Positions 51,013 through 58,245 of a DNA stretch of 64,000 nucleotides are shown one piece after another; the stretch's first letter is position 1, and every line of letters begins with the position of its first letter. Position numbers and translations under genes: made by a program. The notes under the pieces are model-generated. The model was not told the DNA's origin. It saw nothing but the letters and a program-made list of their open reading frames with translations, and ran no database searches. The stretch comes from Streptomyces sp. NBC_01717 (GTDB taxonomy: Bacteria; Actinomycetota; Actinomycetes; Streptomycetales; Streptomycetaceae): positions 4,712,001 to 4,776,000 of the forward strand of contig NZ_CP109178.1 in assembly GCF_036248255.1 (NCBI RefSeq), given 5' to 3'.

Positions 51013-51068
51013 GCTGTCCCCTCCATTCGGTACGGGACCAGACTAAAGGGCCGGGGCCGGAGCGTGGG

Positions 51069-51800
51069 TCAGCTGTGGAAAGCTGCGGGTCTGCCGTCGG
51101 TCACAGGCCTGGTCTCGTCGAGATGCGCCCAGGCGATCAGCCGGTGGCTGCTGCCCCATTCGGGGTCGCAGGTCGTCAGCGTCAGATAGCGTCCGGGGCC
51201 GTCGAAGCCGGACTTGCGGGGGACGGGGTCGATCACGCCGGTGTCGCTCGGCACGGTCCGGTAGGGCTTCTTGTCGATGCGGTACGTGAACCATGTCGTG
51301 CCGTCCGTCACGATCACCGCGTCACCGGGGCGCAGTTTCGGGAAATCCTTGAACGGATCCCCGTACGTGCGTCGGTGTCCGGCCACGGCAAAGTTGCCGG
51401 TCGCGCCGAGGGAGGCGGTTCCCCGGTAATGACCGAGGCCCTTCTGCAACGTCCTGACCTTGGTGTTCTCCAGGATGGGCCACTCCCAGCCCTTGCCGAG
51501 ACGGGGGATGTACAGCATCGCGAACGCCTTCCCGTCCGGGTACGCGGCAGGTGTGGGCGGCGCGGGCGCGGTGGAAGCGGGCGCATCGGTGGTGGGCGAG
51601 GACGACGGCGACACGGTCGGCGCGGGTGCGGACACGGCCCCGCGAGCCCACCGGTCCTGAAGGCCGTCGATCTGCCCCTCGGTCGCGCCGGCGGCCTTCA
51701 CTCCGGTCCAGAACAGCACGTAGACCACAAAGAGGATGATCAGGGCGCCAACGGTGATGCACAGTTCGCTGAACGTCCTGACGATCAGTCGCACCGACAC
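51069..51800 (-). CDS. class E sortase
   Basis: A 243-residue sortase. The N-terminal membrane helix (about 8-32, FSELCITVGALIILFVVYVLFW) is followed by a Ser/Thr/Ala/Pro-rich stretch and the catalytic domain with His in AVAGHRRTYGD, Cys in TLTTCDPEW and Arg in SSHRLIAWA. It differs from the other two in the residue after the catalytic Cys (D for T) and in its short N-terminus, so it may have another substrate. The start is the GTG at 51800, with a second at 51794. It lies 57 bases upstream of the small membrane protein gene. Confidence 0.85.
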   Translation of the reverse strand: MSVRLIVRTFSELCITVGALIILFVVYVLFWTGVKAAGATEGQIDGLQDRWARGAVSAPAPTVSPSSSPTTDAPASTAPAPPTPAAYPDGKAFAMLYIPRLGKGWEWPILENTKVRTLQKGLGHYRGTASLGATGNFAVAGHRRTYGDPFKDFPKLRPGDAVIVTDGTTWFTYRIDKKPYRTVPSDTGVIDPVPRKSGFDGPGRYLTLTTCDPEWGSSHRLIAWAHLDETRPVTDGRPAAFHS

Positions 51801-51825
51801 CGGTCGGCCTCCCCGGAACTGCTCG

Positions 51826-52593
51826 CTACTTCACCGGCTTCGCATAGTGGAGATCCACTGTGCCCGAGTAGCCGGGAAGAGTCACCGCCTCGCGCTCGTC
51901 GACTTTCCAGCCCAGCCCGTACGCCTTCACGTACAGCAGGTAGTTCTGGATCGCCGGGGAGTTGTCGAGGGCCTTCTTGAGGCTGTCCGGGTCGCCGACC
52001 GCGGTGATCTTGTACGGGGGTGAGTAGACCCGGCCCTGCAGGATCAGGGTGTTGCCGACGCAGCGCACGGCACTGGTGGAGATCAGCCGCTGGTCCATGA
52101 CCCGGATACCGCGGGCACCGCCCTGCCAGAGGGCGTTGACGACCGCCTGCAGGTCCTGCTGGTGAATGACCAGGTCATTGGGTTGCGGATCGGGGTAGCC
52201 GGGCTTCGCGGTGGCGTCCGGCGGGGCGTCGTCGAGGGTGACGGCGACGGCCCGGCCGGAGAGCTTCGCGGTGCCTGCCTCCCGCTCCAGAGCCTTGAGC
52301 CTGGCGTCCTCAGCCTTCGTGCTGCCGTCGTCGCGCTGGGCGAGGGAGTCGATGTCGTCACGCAGGGATGCGTTGGAGTCGTCGAGCGCCGCGTTCTTCC
52401 CGCTGCGCTGCTGGATCAGGTCGGAGAGCTTCAGCAGCGAGGAGTCGGTGCGGATATTGGTGCCCTTGGCCGTGTTGGCGCTGGTGACGAAGATCAGTCC
52501 GGCGAGGGCGAAGACGGCAGCGGTGAGCACCCGGACCGGGTGCCTGAAGGGGCGCCGGACCGGCCCTTGGGGAGAGTCGGCAGAATTGCTCAA
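51826..52593 (-). CDS. DUF881-family membrane protein
   Basis: A 255-residue DUF881 protein. One membrane helix near 21-38 (VLTAAVFALAGLIFVTSA) is followed by a coiled-coil stretch (LLKLSDLIQQRSGKNAALDDSNASLRDDIDSL) and a C-terminal domain with AVTLDDAPPDA, NDLVIHQQDLQAVVNALWQGGARGIRVMDQRL and CVGNTLILQGRVYSPPY. DUF881 proteins are found near division genes in Gram-positives; the function is not known. The gene is divergent from crgA and precedes the third sortase gene by 26 bases, so the two may form an operon. Confidence 0.82.
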   Translation of the reverse strand: MSNSADSPQGPVRRPFRHPVRVLTAAVFALAGLIFVTSANTAKGTNIRTDSSLLKLSDLIQQRSGKNAALDDSNASLRDDIDSLAQRDDGSTKAEDARLKALEREAGTAKLSGRAVAVTLDDAPPDATAKPGYPDPQPNDLVIHQQDLQAVVNALWQGGARGIRVMDQRLISTSAVRCVGNTLILQGRVYSPPYKITAVGDPDSLKKALDNSPAIQNYLLYVKAYGLGWKVDEREAVTLPGYSGTVDLHYAKPVK

Positions 52594-52729
52594 CGTACCC
52601 TTATCTCCTTCGGCGCCACGGAAGCACTACGCTAACGGACGCCCGGGGGAGGCAGCATTCCCCCTCGCGCCCCGGCGCCAGCCATAGTTCCCTGCGCGGT
52701 CACGCAGCGCATCGACAGGAGAGTTCCTC

Positions 52730-52984
52730 GTGCCGAAGTCACGTATCCGCAAGAAGGCCGACTTCACGCCGCCTCCGGCGAAGCAGGCAACCAACATAAA
52801 GCTGACCAACCGCAGTTGGGTGGCGCCGGTGATGCTGGCGTTCTTCCTGATCGGTCTGGCCTGGATCGTCGTTTTCTACGTGACCGACGGCGATCTGCCG
52901 GTCGACGCGCTCGGGAACTGGAACATCGTCGTCGGCTTCGGCTTCATCGCCGGCGGCTTCGGCGTCTCCACCCAGTGGAAGTAG
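52730..52984 (+). CDS. crgA: cell division inhibitor CrgA
   Basis: An 84-residue protein with two membrane helices (about 30-52, [22 protein letters not shown], and 62-80, [16 protein letters not shown]), ending STQWK as CrgA does. The basic N-terminus reads [16 protein letters not shown]. CrgA controls FtsZ ring formation and sporulation septation in Streptomyces and recruits divisome proteins in mycobacteria. A GTG start follows AGGAGAG. It stands alone, between the DUF881 gene and a region with DnaA boxes. Confidence 0.95.
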   Translation: MPKSRIRKKADFTPPPAKQATNIKLTNRSWVAPVMLAFFLIGLAWIVVFYVTDGDLPVDALGNWNIVVGFGFIAGGFGVSTQWK

Positions 52985-53040
52985 CTCCACCTCGTACCTG
53001 GCACCACAGCTGACCCCGGTAGCGCAACCCTTGCCCTGAG

Positions 53041-53242
53041 TTACCCACAGCGTTATCCACAGGCGGGGGAAAAGGTCAGACGATCTGTGGATAACTCCCT
53101 GGATGTTGACGCCGGTGTGACTGCAGCCTCCCCTCTCGAGGGGTGGCACGCCCCTTGTCCGGACTGGAAAAACCCAGCTCAGCGACAAGGGGCACAGTTG
53201 TACCCACAGAAATGCACAAGATCACACCCCTGCTGTGGACAA
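53041..53242. promoter_or_regulatory. cluster of three perfect DnaA boxes between crgA and rhomboid gene
   Basis: TTATCCACA at 53053-53061 (+), its complement at 53086-53094 (-) and TGTGGACAA at 53234-53242 (-) are perfect DnaA boxes. TTACCCACA at 53041 is a one-mismatch form. No other element or ORF is seen in this 302-base gap (52985-53286). Confidence 0.6.
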
Positions 53243-53286
53243 CTGTATGAAGGGCGACCTCGGACGGTCTGCGATCACCCCTGTGA

Positions 53287-54183
53287 TCAGGTCAGTGCGG
53301 CCGTTCTGGCGACCACGATGAGGATCACCGCCGCCAGGACCAGCGCACAGGTGCCGTACTGCACCAGCGCACGCCGCCCGCGCGGTGCATGCACCATGGC
53401 GACGGCGATCACCGTGCCCGCGATCAGACCGCCGACATGCGCCTGCCAGGCGATTCCGCCCCAGGTGAAGGTGAAGAGCAGGTTCAGCGCGAGGAGCACG
53501 AGGACCGGCCGCATGCCGTAGTTCAGGCGGCGCATGAGCACGGCGGTGGCGCCCAGCAGGCCGAAGATGGCGCCGGAGGCACCGAGTGAGGGCTGATTCG
53601 GTGCGGCCAGCCAGTAGGTGAGAGCGCTGCCCGCCAGGCCGGAGAGCAGATAGAGCGCGAGGTAGCGGGCGCGCCCGAGCGCTGCCTCCAGGGGGCCGCC
53701 GAGCCACCACAGTCCCAGCATGTTGAACGCGATGTGCCACACCTCCTGGTGCAGGAACATCGAGGTCACCAGCCGGTACCACTGGCCCTCGGCAACGCCC
53801 TCCGGCGGGCCGCCGTAGTAGAGGTTGGCCCGACCGAACAGCGTCAGATCCGGGAGCAGGGCCGGTTTCACGTGCACCACGATGAACAGGGCGACATTGA
53901 GAGCGAGCAGGATCTTGGTGACCAGCCGGGGGTCGGCCGTGACGGTGCCGCCGGCGAGGGTGCGCGGCTGATTGGCCGCCGGTCCGTGTCCCGTGCCGGA
54001 TCCCTGGCGGACGCAGTCCGGACACTGGAAGCCGACCGAGGCGCTGACCATGCACTCGGTGCAGATCGGGCGGTCGCAGCGGGTGCAGCGGATCCCTGTC
54101 TCACGGCCCGGGTGGCGGTAGCAGTCGAGCGGGCCGTCGGTGGCGCCGGACTGGTCCCGGGTGCCGGGCGGCTGCTCGTCCAT
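53287..54183 (-). CDS. rhomboid-family intramembrane serine protease with N-terminal zinc ribbon
   Basis: A 298-residue rhomboid. The N-terminal zinc-binding part reads CYRHPGRETGIRCTRCDRPICTECM and FQCPDC. Six or seven membrane helices follow; the catalytic serine is in LGASGAIFGLLGA and the histidine in WQAHVGGLIAG, and HIAFNMLGLWWLG is a family motif. It cleaves membrane proteins in the bilayer; the substrate is unknown. I prefer the ATG at 54183; an ATG at 54192 is nearer AGGAAG and also possible. It lies downstream of the cyclophilin gene on the same strand. Confidence 0.88.
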   Translation of the reverse strand: MDEQPPGTRDQSGATDGPLDCYRHPGRETGIRCTRCDRPICTECMVSASVGFQCPDCVRQGSGTGHGPAANQPRTLAGGTVTADPRLVTKILLALNVALFIVVHVKPALLPDLTLFGRANLYYGGPPEGVAEGQWYRLVTSMFLHQEVWHIAFNMLGLWWLGGPLEAALGRARYLALYLLSGLAGSALTYWLAAPNQPSLGASGAIFGLLGATAVLMRRLNYGMRPVLVLLALNLLFTFTWGGIAWQAHVGGLIAGTVIAVAMVHAPRGRRALVQYGTCALVLAAVILIVVARTAALT

Positions 54184-54336
54184 CGGTCCCATCACTTCCT
54201 GGTCCCCTTGGTATCTCGTGAGCGGCAGCGCGCACAAAGCCGCCCTGCTCATCCGCTATGTAAGCAGTACGGACAAGCAGGGCGGTTGGTTCCCGGCGGA
54301 GGAATCAGAGAGTGATCATCCGGTGACCACCGGAGA

Positions 54337-54864
54337 TCATCGGGTTTCGACGACGACCGACTCGATCACCACGTCCTGTACCGGACGGTCGGTGCGGGCG
54401 TTGGTCTGGGTGCCCGCGATGGCGTCCACGACCTTCTTGCTGGCCTCGTCCGTCACCTCACCGAAGATGGTGTGCTTGCCGGTCAGCCACGCGGTGGGCG
54501 AGACGGTCACGAAGAACTGCGAGCCGTTGGTGCCCGGGCCGGCGTTGGCCATGGCCAGCAGATACGGCTTGTTGAAGCTGAGGTCCGGGTGGAACTCGTC
54601 ACCGAACTCGTAGCCCGGGCCACCGGTGCCGTTGCCCAGCGGGTCGCCGCCCTGGATCATGAAGCCGCTGATGACACGGTGGAAGACGGTGCCGTCGTAC
54701 AGCCGGTCCTTGGACTTCTTGCCGGTCGCGGGGTGGGTCCACTCGCGCTCGCCCGTGGCGAGCTCGACGAAGTTCTTGACCGTCTTGGGCGCGTGGTTCG
54801 GCAGAAGCCGGATCTCGATGTCGCCTTGGTTGGTCTTCAAGGTGGCGTAAAGCTGCTCGGCCAC
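54337..54864 (-). CDS. ppiA: peptidyl-prolyl cis-trans isomerase (cyclophilin type)
   Basis: A 175-residue cyclophilin. Marks are IRLLPNHAPKTVKNFVELATG, YDGTVFHRVISGFMIQGGDPLGNGTGGPGYEFGDEF (catalytic Arg in FHRV) and MANAGPGTNGSQFFVTV. It has no signal peptide and acts in the cytoplasm as a folding catalyst. I chose the GTG at 54864, preceded by GGAAGG; the frame beyond has no similarity. The gene is conserved at this site near oriC in actinobacteria. Confidence 0.92.
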   Translation of the reverse strand: MAEQLYATLKTNQGDIEIRLLPNHAPKTVKNFVELATGEREWTHPATGKKSKDRLYDGTVFHRVISGFMIQGGDPLGNGTGGPGYEFGDEFHPDLSFNKPYLLAMANAGPGTNGSQFFVTVSPTAWLTGKHTIFGEVTDEASKKVVDAIAGTQTNARTDRPVQDVVIESVVVETR

Positions 54865-55239
54865 GATCTGCCTTCCGTAAGTCTTCGCTGACGTCCACCG
54901 ATCCTCGCACGGACCATCCCTCAGGTCGCCCGACCGCCACCCGCGAACGGACATCCCTCACCTTCTTGCCTGATTTCACGCCGCTCGCCTGCCGCTTCCC
55001 GCAGGAACAAATGAGGCCAAGCGCGTGACGAACCGGCGCGTACTGAGCTGAACCGTGGCATTGTCGTCGGCAAGCTCCCCTTGCACCGCATTGCCCGAGG
55101 ACGTCTCTCACGACCGTCCCTCACGACCGTCGCTCATGACCCGGATGCCCGCCCCACATGCCAGTTGGGCCACCGGCAGGCATGATCTCGAAATGGGTGG
55201 AAAGGCGGAGTACTACCCGCCACCAAGGAGGAGGATCCC
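54865..55239. other. intergenic region between cyclophilin and DUF5324 genes
   Basis: These 375 bases are divergent promoter space. The only structure I see is a 13-bp tandem repeat: CTCACGACCGTC at 55107 and 55120, and a degenerate third unit (CTCATGACC) at 55133. The ribosome binding site GGAGG precedes 55240. No small ORF is supported. Confidence 0.45.
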
Positions 55240-55965
55240 GTGACCCGCATCGACAGCGTGCGCGCCGCAACCGACTCGGCGAAGGAGAGCGTGCAGCACG
55301 CCGCGGAAGTGGTGGCGCCCTACGCCGAAACGGCCAAGGACCAGGCCGCACGCTATGCGCACGAGGCCCGTACGCGGCTCGCGCCGAAGGCGTCGAAAGC
55401 AGCCCAACAGGCCCGTGTCCAGTACGACGCATATCTCGCACCGCATATCGAACTGGCCCGTTCTCATGTGCCGCCCAAGGTCGACGAGGCCGCGCAGCGC
55501 GCCGCGCTCCGCACCCGCCAGGCCACCAAGTACGCCGCTGAGTACACCGTGCCCCGCGTCGGGTCCGCGATGGCCGCCGCCCAGCCCGTCGCCGAGGAGG
55601 CCACGTCCCGCAGCATCGCGGCCCTGGCCGCCCTGCGCGGTCAGGTCACTCCGAAGGAGATCCAGCAGCTGGCCAAAAAGCACAGAAGGCGGGCCAAGGC
55701 CGGCCGCGCGCTGAAGGGCTTCGCCGTGGTCTCCGTGGTGGCGGCCGGCAGCTATGCCGCCTGGCGGTGGTGGGACAAGCAGGCCAACCCGGACTGGCTG
55801 GTCGAACCCCCCGCCCCCACGGAGGTCTCCGACCGCGCGCCGCTGACCTCGGTCGACGGCAGCGGCCCGACGGTCCTCGACCCCGAGGTCCGTGCCAAGC
55901 AGGACGACGCCGGCCCCGACGGGACGGACGAGGTGGACGGAACCGACCTCGACGACCGCCGCTGA
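55240..55965 (+). CDS. DUF5324-family helical membrane-anchored protein
   Basis: A 241-residue protein. The first 150 residues are amphipathic helix rich in Ala, Lys, Glu and Arg (SAKESVQHAAEVVAPYAETAKDQAARYAHEARTRLAPK and similar), like apolipoprotein or LEA-type repeats. A membrane segment follows (about 165-182, GFAVVSVVAAGSYAAWRWW), then an acidic Asp/Gly/Thr-rich tail. This matches the Streptomyces DUF5324 family; the function is unknown. The GTG start follows AGGAGG. Two hairpins lie after the stop. Confidence 0.75.
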   Translation: MTRIDSVRAATDSAKESVQHAAEVVAPYAETAKDQAARYAHEARTRLAPKASKAAQQARVQYDAYLAPHIELARSHVPPKVDEAAQRAALRTRQATKYAAEYTVPRVGSAMAAAQPVAEEATSRSIAALAALRGQVTPKEIQQLAKKHRRRAKAGRALKGFAVVSVVAAGSYAAWRWWDKQANPDWLVEPPAPTEVSDRAPLTSVDGSGPTVLDPEVRAKQDDAGPDGTDEVDGTDLDDRR

Positions 55966-55982
55966 GCCACCGGCCGACAGTA

Positions 55983-56019
55983 CGGGCGCCGGGAAGCCCT
56001 GAGGGTTTCCCGGCGCCCG
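55983..56019 (+). terminator. terminator after the DUF5324 gene
   Basis: CGGGCGCCGGGAA (55983-55995) pairs perfectly with TTCCCGGCGCCCG (56007-56019), 18 bases past the stop codon. Confidence 0.8.
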
Positions 56020-56052
56020 TTGCGTTGTTCATGGAGAGCCATCGGCAGGTGG

Positions 56053-56085
56053 GAAGAGGCGGTACGGAATCCGTACCGCCTCTTC
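56053..56085. terminator. perfect 16-bp inverted repeat after the ABC ATPase gene
   Basis: A 16-bp arm (56053-56068) and its exact complement (56070-56085) flank a single base. It lies 27 bases after the minus-strand ATPase stop; with so short a loop it may also act as a cruciform or a binding site. Confidence 0.65.
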
Positions 56086-56111
56086 GCATACGGGCATGCG
56101 CCGAAGTCCGC

Positions 56112-56873
56112 TCACAAGACCTTGGAGAGGAAGGTCCTGGTGCGGTCGTGCTGCGGGTTGGTGAGGACGTCTCCGGGGTTGCCGGCTTCGACCACTACGC
56201 CGTCGTCCATGAAGACGAGGGAATCGCCGACTTCGCGTGCGAAGCCCATTTCGTGGGTGACGACGACCATGGTCATGCCGTCTTCGGCGAGGCCGCGCAT
56301 GACGTCGAGGACGTCGCCGACGAGTTCGAGGTCGAGGGCGGAGGTGGGCTCGTCGAAGAGCATCAGCTTGGGTTCCATCGCCAGGGCGCGGGCGATGGCG
56401 ACCCGCTGTTGCTGACCGCCGGAGAGCTGGGAGGGGTAGTTGCCCGCCTTGTCGGCCAGGCCGACGCGGTCCAGGAGTTTCCCGGCGCGTTCGCGGGCGA
56501 CGGCTTTGGTTTCGCCCTTGACCTGGACGGGGGCCTCCATGACGTTCTCGAGGGCGGTCATGTGCGGAAAGAGGTTGAAGCGCTGGAAGACCATGCCGAT
56601 GTCGCGGCGTTTGAGAGCGACCTCGCTGTCCCTGAGCTCGTAGAGCTCGTTGCCGTTCTGCCGGTAACCGACGAGGTCGCCGTCGCCGTGGAGGCGGCCT
56701 GCATTGATCTTCTCCAGGTGATTGATGCAGCGCAGGAAGGTCGATTTGTCGGAGCCGGAGGGGCCGATGAGGCAGAACACCTCGCGGGGGGCGACTTCGA
56801 GGTCGATGCCCTTGAGGACCTCGATCGGGCCGAAGGACTTGTGGACGCCCTCGGCCTTCACCATCGCGGTCAT
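56112..56873 (-). CDS. degenerate orphan amino-acid ABC transporter ATP-binding protein
   Basis: A 253-residue polar-amino-acid ABC ATPase of the GluA/GlnQ type by similarity ([43 protein letters not shown]). Key residues depart from the family. Walker A reads GPSGSDKST, with Asp in place of the invariant last Gly; the Q-loop is [10 protein letters not shown] where FQHFNLF is usual; the D-loop is ALDLE for ALDPE. The permease upstream is only a C-terminal remnant and no binding protein exists. It is therefore probably a non-functional or repurposed leftover of a gluABCD-like operon, although the frame is still open. The ATG overlaps the permease stop (ATGA), the original operon structure. Confidence 0.78.
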   Translation of the reverse strand: MTAMVKAEGVHKSFGPIEVLKGIDLEVAPREVFCLIGPSGSDKSTFLRCINHLEKINAGRLHGDGDLVGYRQNGNELYELRDSEVALKRRDIGMVFQRFNLFPHMTALENVMEAPVQVKGETKAVARERAGKLLDRVGLADKAGNYPSQLSGGQQQRVAIARALAMEPKLMLFDEPTSALDLELVGDVLDVMRGLAEDGMTMVVVTHEMGFAREVGDSLVFMDDGVVVEAGNPGDVLTNPQHDRTRTFLSKVL

Positions 56874-57050
56874 GCCGTGACTCCCTTCGGGCGGCGTACG
56901 GAAAGCAGGGTGGCTCTGATCTTCTGCAGCGGAGTCGGCGGGAGGCTGCGGCTGGAGCCGCGGGCGTAGTGCCGTTCCAGGCAGTACTGGCCGACGCTGA
57001 GGATCGAGGTGAGGACGAGGTACCAGACGGCTGCCAGGAACAGCGACAAC
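56870..57050 (-). pseudogene. C-terminal remnant of amino-acid ABC transporter permease
   Basis: On the minus strand the sequence translates to the last 60 or so residues of a GluD/HisM-like permease: a membrane helix ([20 protein letters not shown]), then [13 protein letters not shown] and [13 protein letters not shown], ending at TGA 56872-56870. No start or upstream permease sequence exists; similarity is lost near 57050, where unrelated sequence begins. The stop overlaps the ATPase start as in intact operons. Confidence 0.72.
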
Positions 57051-57199
57051 TCAAGGGCGCCCCACTGGCACGGGAGATCAGCGTTGCCGTACTCCGTACC
57101 ACCGCCGCGCGCAGTATTCGCGAGCTGGTCGAGGCCCTCACGGAACAGGCGAGGCTGATCCAGCGGCGCTGGAGCGACGCGGACGCCGGACTCGCGTAG
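57051..57199 (+). pseudogene. 3' fragment of an unidentified gene
   Basis: On the plus strand this segment reads as the last 45 or so residues of a helical protein (PLAREISVAVLRTTAARSIRELV, QARLIQRRWSD) to a TAG at 57197-57199. It has strong coding-like third-position G/C bias, but no upstream part: the frame runs back into the antisense of the permease remnant. I read it as the surviving end of a second gene, fused tail to tail with the permease fragment by a deletion or rearrangement. Its family is not recognised. Confidence 0.45.
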
Positions 57200-57321
57200 C
57201 CGGCCTCGTGCGTTCCTCGTCGGCCGCTACCGCGGACTGACTCTTGTCCCGCTTGCCGAGGGATGCCCTGGGGCGGCGCTGCAGCGGACCCGCACCGACA
57301 CGGCGCTGACGTCAGAAACGC

Positions 57322-57365
57322 AGAGACTCCCCTGGCCTGCGTTTCCACAGGCCAGGGGAGTCTCT
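57322..57365. terminator. terminator downstream of tRNA-Ala
   Basis: A perfect 18-bp stem (57322-57339 with 57348-57365) has an 8-base loop and ends 8 bases from the tRNA 3' end. Confidence 0.85.
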
Positions 57366-57372
57366 ACAGATG

Positions 57373-57445
57373 TGGAGCCTAGGAGATTCGAACTCCTGAC
57401 ATCTGCCTTGCAAAGGCAGCGCTCTACCAACTGAGCTAAGGCCCC
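57373..57445 (-). tRNA. tRNA-Ala (anticodon TGC)
   Basis: A 73-nt tRNA. The acceptor stem GGGGCCT pairs with AGGCTCC, the D arm is GCTC-AGTTGGTA-GAGC, the anticodon arm CTGCC-TTTGCAA-GGCAG reads TGC, and the T arm is CAGGAGTTCGAATCTCCT with GTTCGAAT. The CCA end is not encoded. It borders the rearranged transporter remnant. Confidence 0.95.
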
Positions 57446-57615
57446 GAAAAGTGGACAGCACCGGACGCATCAGCGTCTCGGTCACCGCCGCAGACCAGAG
57501 TACCGGGTGACCCCCTGAATCTTCCAAAAAGATTGGGGCTCCCGGTCAGCAACCACTCTCCGTAAGATGCTCGTCGAGGTTCGCAGCAGCGAAGCCGCAG
57601 CGAAGGGGAGACGCA

Positions 57616-58164
57616 ATGGACGCAGCTCAGCAAGAGGCGACGGCAAGAGCCAGGGAGCTTCAGCGCAGTTGGTACGGAGAGCCACTGGGGGCGCTCTTCC
57701 GTCGGCTGATCGATGATCTCGGCCTGAATCAGGCCCGGCTCGCCGCCGTACTCGGGCTGTCCGCCCCCATGCTCTCCCAGCTGATGAGCGGCCAGCGGGC
57801 GAAGATCGGCAACCCGGCGGTCGTCCAGCGTGTCCAGGCCCTGCAGGAACTGGCCGGCCATGTCGCCGACGGCAGCGTCAGCGCGGGGGAGGCCACCGAC
57901 CGCATGGAAGAGATCAAGAAGTCCCAGGGTGGCTCCGTCCTCACCGGCACCGGTCAGACCTCGACCACCGGCGGGGCGCCCACCGTCCGGCGCGTGGTCC
58001 GCGAGATCCAGTCGCTGCTGCGGTCGGTCGCGGCCGCCGGGGACATCATCGATGCCGCCGACTCCCTCGCCCCGACCCACCCGGAACTGGCAGAGTTCCT
58101 CAGGGTGTACGGGGCGGGGCGCACCGCGGACGCGGTGGCGCACTACGAGGGACACCAGGGCTAG
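57616..58164 (+). CDS. helix-turn-helix DNA-binding protein
   Basis: A 182-residue protein with an XRE-like helix-turn-helix (about 28-75: LFRRLIDDLGLNQARLAAVLGLSAPMLSQLMSGQRAKIGNP). After a Gly/Thr-rich linker (SVLTGTGQTSTTGGAP) comes a helical C-terminal part (VREIQSLLRSVAAAGDIIDAADSL and LAEFLRVYGAGRTADAVAHYE). I do not recognise a named family beyond HTH proteins of Streptomyces. It lies 81 bases before a Ser/Thr kinase gene on the same strand, and the two may be a regulatory pair. The ATG follows AGGGGAG. Confidence 0.75.
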   Translation: MDAAQQEATARARELQRSWYGEPLGALFRRLIDDLGLNQARLAAVLGLSAPMLSQLMSGQRAKIGNPAVVQRVQALQELAGHVADGSVSAGEATDRMEEIKKSQGGSVLTGTGQTSTTGGAPTVRRVVREIQSLLRSVAAAGDIIDAADSLAPTHPELAEFLRVYGAGRTADAVAHYEGHQG

Positions 58165-58245
58165 GGCCTGTCCGACAAGTCCTAGGGCACTACCCCCGAG
58201 AGCCGGGCACGAGCCGAAACAGGAACTGGGAGCGGGCGCAGCGCA

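Noticed and set aside
53865..53878. parS-like GTTTCACGTGCACC inside the rhomboid gene
   Set aside because: Two mismatches in the right arm break the palindrome, and the bases encode a conserved-looking stretch; not called without ParB binding data.
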